From: Erigeron canadensis
Lineage: Eukaryota > Streptophyta > Magnoliopsida > Asterales > Asteraceae
DNA: 64,000 bases
Assembly (NCBI RefSeq): GCF_010389155.1
Contig: NC_057763.1
Span: 46,606,645 to 46,670,644 of the forward strand
Direction: 5' to 3'
A model generated the notes under the pieces. That model searched no databases, had not been told where the DNA came from, and was given only the letters and a program-made list of their open reading frames with translations. This document shows, piece by piece, positions 60,258-64,000 of this stretch; the stretch's first letter is position 1, and every line of letters begins with the position of its first letter. The position numbers and the translations under genes were made by a program.

Positions 60258-60608
60258 TACTAATTTTGTGTAATCAAATTATACCAAATCTTTGTTTTTA
60301 AAATTTTCTTTCCAATAAATTTTAGAATTTACAAGGGTGTTTAGTTGGAGAAAAAGCTTATCTTTCATTTTTATTTTTCAAAACATTAAAAATAGAAAAA
60401 CATGATCAAATTATTGTTTCAAATATTTTTTCAAGAAAATTAAAAATAAAAAAAAATATTTGTTTTCAATATTTCAATTGAGAATTCTAAAACAATATTT
60501 TATTCGTTTGTCTCTTTTTATTTTTTAAATTTAAAAAACTGCAAATTCTTTAAATCTCCCCCTACGCCCTGCATCATCATACCTTCACCCCCCACCCCCG
60601 CCCCCCCG

Positions 60609-61770
60609 AGTTAATGCCCAAAATAATTACCAAAATGGTGTATTTTTAATAATATTTGTTAAAATGGTGTTTTTTTTAAAAAATTATTAACCATAATGGT
60701 GTTTTTGTAAGTTTTATATTATTTTACTTAGAAGTTAAAATTTTGCTTATTTTATCATCTTTACTAGACCATTAAAACTTAAAAGCTTGAAACCAACTTT
60801 TTAAAGTAGTTATTGGACCCTCCCTGCAAAAACATATGTTAGGAACTTTTTACAATTTTTATTTAGAAACCTCCTTGAAATATTGATTTAATTTATGTAA
60901 TGAAATAGACATATTAAATAAAACCTAACTTACTTTTCTTCTATTCAAATTTAATTTACAAATCAAATAGAAGTTACGCTGCGTTATTTAATTAGTTATT
61001 TTTTATTATATGGAAAAATTCATTAAAAAATAACCTTTTTACACTAAATTTTTATTAAATGGTACTTATTTAGTTTTCATCTATTAAGTGGAACCTATTA
61101 GGAATTTCTGGTAAAAATATAGATTTTAATGGATTTTTCCCTTTATTATATATTTAGCTTAATATTTTTTGGTAAAATGTTGTAATCTGGGATTACTACT
61201 TATCCATAGAACTAAAAAGAGAATGATACATTAATTTGTATCATACTTTAGATTTTATTTTTTTACGTCGATCGATTATCGTTACATCACGATATATTAA
61301 AATTTATTTCTATGATAAGTTCTTTAATATCTATATCTATATTCCTTTATAAAGCATTTTAAGATTTTATTTATGGTATGTCTTAAAAAATTAAGCATAT
61401 TTTTTTTCCAAAAAAGCCCATTTCACCATATTTATGGTTCCAAAAATGTCTCTCCACACACTACAACACTAAATTATCATATCTACCCATATAGCAAATT
61501 GTCACTCCTAAAACAAAATTACGTTACAACGCGCGGGTCATATGCTCGTATTGGTTAAATATCAGTTTGGTTTCAAGCTTTTAAGTTTAATGGTCTATTA
61601 AAGATGATAAAATTAGTACAAATCTAGTTTTTTTAGGCAAAATAATTAAAAATTTATAAAAACACCATTCTGGTAAATAATTTTTAGAAAATCACCATTT
61701 TTGTAAATATTTTTTAAAACACACCATTTTGGTAATTACTTTTTCCAAGCACACCATTTTTGGCATTAAA
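60609..61770. repeat. Long fold-back element next to a C-run
   Basis: Arms of about 200 bp: left AATTACCAAAATGGTGT and CTTAAAAGCTTGAAACCA, right their complements. C-runs flank both sides on the plus strand (60590-60607, and 24 Cs at 61771-61794), so the C stretch could be the target duplication of an insertion in a C-rich site. No coding. Confidence 0.8.
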
Positions 61771-61794
61771 CCCCCCCCCCCCCCCCCCCCCCCC
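61771..61794 (+). repeat. Homopolymer of 24 cytosines
   Basis: A pure C tract (G tract on the minus strand). It could form an i-motif or G-quadruplex. Length is uncertain because long homopolymers are error-prone in assembly. Confidence 0.8.
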
Positions 61795-62400
61795 AAAATA
61801 TAAAAAATGAAATTAACATTTTTATTGTATAAAACTTTTGAATAAAAAAGCATAAAACATTTTACACAAAAAATGCGACTATCCATATTTCCAGCATGTT
61901 TATGTTAATAGTATGTTTTTAAAAATGGATAAACGAATAAGATTATTCTGGTTTATTTTATTTAAAAACCTAGTATATATGTCATAAAATCAAATTAAGA
62001 TATGTGAAAAATTGAAAGGATGAAATTTTAAAAAAATTGATGAAATTCAGATATCAAATATCTTAAGATTTTAGATTGGATTATACATATACATTAAATT
62101 GATTTATCATATATAAAAAAAAAATAAAATTAACCGGTCTAGTTGAAGTATCTTTCATTTTCATTCCTCGAACCCTTCGCTAATAATCTTTGAGTGTAAA
62201 ATACGAAAGAGTCATGTACAAGGCATAACATGGTACTCATGCATTGGAGAATTGACTTGTTATATTTAATGGCTTCCAGAGAGGAGACATCTCATATTTT
62301 AAGCACAACTTGGCATAGGGGCCAACTGGAATACTACTATACGTTTATACTAACATGATAATTATTTTAATTTCTGTACGTTTTATCGTGATATATTTAC
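61795..62400. other. AT-rich intergenic DNA
   Basis: No gene is seen. Confidence 0.5.
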
Positions 62401-62610
62401 GAGCAGCGTAAGCTCACCAGACTAAAAAAAGTCAAACCCGACCAGGTAGTATTAGCGGGGACGTCGCTGTTAATACTGTGGGCACCCATGTCCGTAATGG
62501 TAAATCTGGCAGAGAAAATAGCGGACCCCCTATTAGTGTCAGAGTGTTAATGGTGTCATCATTGCAAATGCCTTGATCGGGTTGATTTTTGTCTAGTGGT
62601 GTTACCTGTG
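62401..62610. repeat. MITE family D, copy 2
   Basis: Matches 43958-44155 through the shared core GGTAAATCTGGCAGAGAAAA and GTCAAACCCGACCAGGTAG. Inverted ends include CTCACCAGACTAAAAAAAGT and the complement of CACCACTAGACAAAAATCAA. Confidence 0.8.
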
Positions 62611-62978
62611 CCATATTTATTGGAATAACAATAATTATGTTTATTGTAGTTACGAAAATGTTTAAAATACTGTATAAGATAAGTTCATGCACCAATCTTT
62701 CAATAAACAATTGATAGCAGTTAATCAATGGGTCAAGTTGGCATTTAAGTCATACTCAAAGATATTATATTCATACGAAATATATACAAAATAACTAAAT
62801 AAGTACAAACTATGCAAGTGTTTTGAAAGTATTACCATAAACAATTATACATGTTATTTATTATATTTTTGTATTTGACAAAATGCATCATCATACATTT
62901 ATGATTTTATTATGATTTATGTATATCAACGAGTGTATGTCTCCGTACGACTGCGTTTCTATATCTAATGAGAATTAA
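62611..62978. other. AT-rich intergenic DNA
   Basis: No gene is seen. Confidence 0.5.
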
Positions 62979-63355
62979 AGGCATCCACGATGCTGTTTTA
63001 TCAAAAGTTTTTTTTATTTTATTTTTGTAAATAAAGTATAATTAGAAAGTGTAAGAGCTTTGTATAAAAAAGTTTTATCTCTAATGATAAAAAGCTTTTC
63101 AAAAGCTTAGAGTTGATTAAAACACATTAACTAATTTAGTAAAAAAATATGTTCAAGTCATAACCTATAAGTTGGTAGATATTAAGCTTTTGATTTACTC
63201 TCTCATTTAAACAATTATAGATTTAACTAACTTTAAGCTTTTGAAAAACTTTTTATCATCGGAGAGTAAAACTTTTATTTATAAACCTTTTACACTTTTT
63301 TACACCTTTTTTACAAAAAGGTCTTCTGAAAATACATTAATGTGGATGCTCTAAT
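62979..63355. repeat. MITE with GCATCCAC termini
   Basis: Ends AGGCATCCACGATG and the complement of AGAGCATCCACATTAATG. The interior has AAGCTTTTGAAAA-type inverted segments. Probably hAT-type. Confidence 0.6.
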
Positions 63356-64000
63356 ATACTTCAAATCAAATGGTATTATTCTTATATCACAAATATTTTA
63401 TTAGATTTTTTAAAAAGATTTTACTGGTTTTTATTTTCAATTTTACAAAAAAAATCCAAAAATGATTACATGTGGTAAAGAGTGTGTCAGTTGAGTAAAT
63501 ATATCATGAAGACAAAATTTCTTTTATGGATTTAAATCTTTTACTATAGTTATAATGATTTTTCTAACAGCAGCCATAAAGCTTTTTAATAAGCTGGAAA
63601 AAAAAAATCTTCCATATTAGAAATTTATTTCCTAAATTTTATGGTATAAATACAACTAAATTATTCACGTTAAGTTGTCATTAGCAAAACTGTACTTATG
63701 ATTATAAATTAAATGGTTGCAATTTAATTTTTTAATAATATATTGTACATTTTTGGTTAGAATTTGCAGTTTCCACATTTAATTCTTGTACTTTACTTTA
63801 TTGTAGTATATCACATGTTTCAAACCAAATCCGAAACAGATTAAAGCAATAACATCCATTTATCTAAACTTTATCCATAAGTATATCCAAAAAAAAGTAT
63901 AATACAAACATGAAAAGTAGAGAGAAACATTGAATTAAAGTCTGTTGATTCGTGTGAGTGTGTGACTTCTCTTCTTTTACATTACTCGTAACATTTTGGA
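63356..64000. other. AT-rich DNA to the window edge
   Basis: No gene is seen. Confidence 0.5.

Overview
The window is nuclear DNA of a flowering plant. It has GT-AG introns of plant size, low-GC intergenic DNA, plant-only gene families (VAL B3 repressor, TIR1/AFB auxin receptor, FBS F-box, STP sugar/H+ symporter) and many MITEs, SINEs and LTR remnants. It is clearly eudicot. The style of the LTRs and SINEs suggests an asterid, perhaps Asteraceae, but that is a weak inference.

Layout. 0.4-3.6 kb (minus): the 5' seven exons of a VAL (HSI2-like) B3 repressor, running off the left edge. 4-10.6 kb: hAT-type MITE, pieces of two Ty3/gypsy-like LTR elements, and AT-rich DNA with a fold-back MITE. 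11.0-14.7 kb (+): FMN hydrolase/riboflavin kinase, 10 coding exons, 385 aa. 15.4 kb: a short nuclear copy of mitochondrial atp1, next to a SINE tail. 16.7-21.9 kb (+): WD40 protein of the TCAB1/WRAP53 family, 14 exons, 420 aa. 24.05 kb: Stowaway MITE. 25.2-26.3 kb (+): FBS-type F-box protein, 170 aa. 28.4-30.6 kb: three elements bounded by (TA)n, then a hAT MITE with a perfect 8-bp target duplication. 33.0-34.3 kb: a broken PRP5/RH42-like DEAD-box helicase copy. 35.2-38.1 kb (+): TIR1/AFB auxin receptor, probably AFB6 clade, 569 aa, with an unusual F-box. 38.1-56 kb: gene-free, packed with fold-back elements. 56.05-58.8 kb (+): STP monosaccharide/H+ symporter, 521 aa. 58.8-64 kb: gene-free, with more MITEs and a fold-back element beside a 24-C run.

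Five of the six intact genes appear to match one Arabidopsis chromosome 4 neighbourhood (recalled loci At4g21470 FMN/FHY, 21480 STP12, 21510 FBS2, 21520 TCAB1, 21550 VAL3). The sixth, the AFB6-like receptor, belongs to a clade reported as lost from Arabidopsis relatives. The genes do not form a pathway; the block is ancestral synteny. Exon coordinates were read by hand from splice sites and family similarity; no alignment or transcript evidence was available.

The main points for follow-up are: the AFB6-like receptor whose F-box lacks both glutamates equivalent to TIR1 E12 and E15; a family of (TA)n-targeting Micron-like elements; a helicase copy that kept its fold-like sequence but lost its catalytic motifs and its second RecA domain; and a triplicated 37-38-aa module in the VAL protein.
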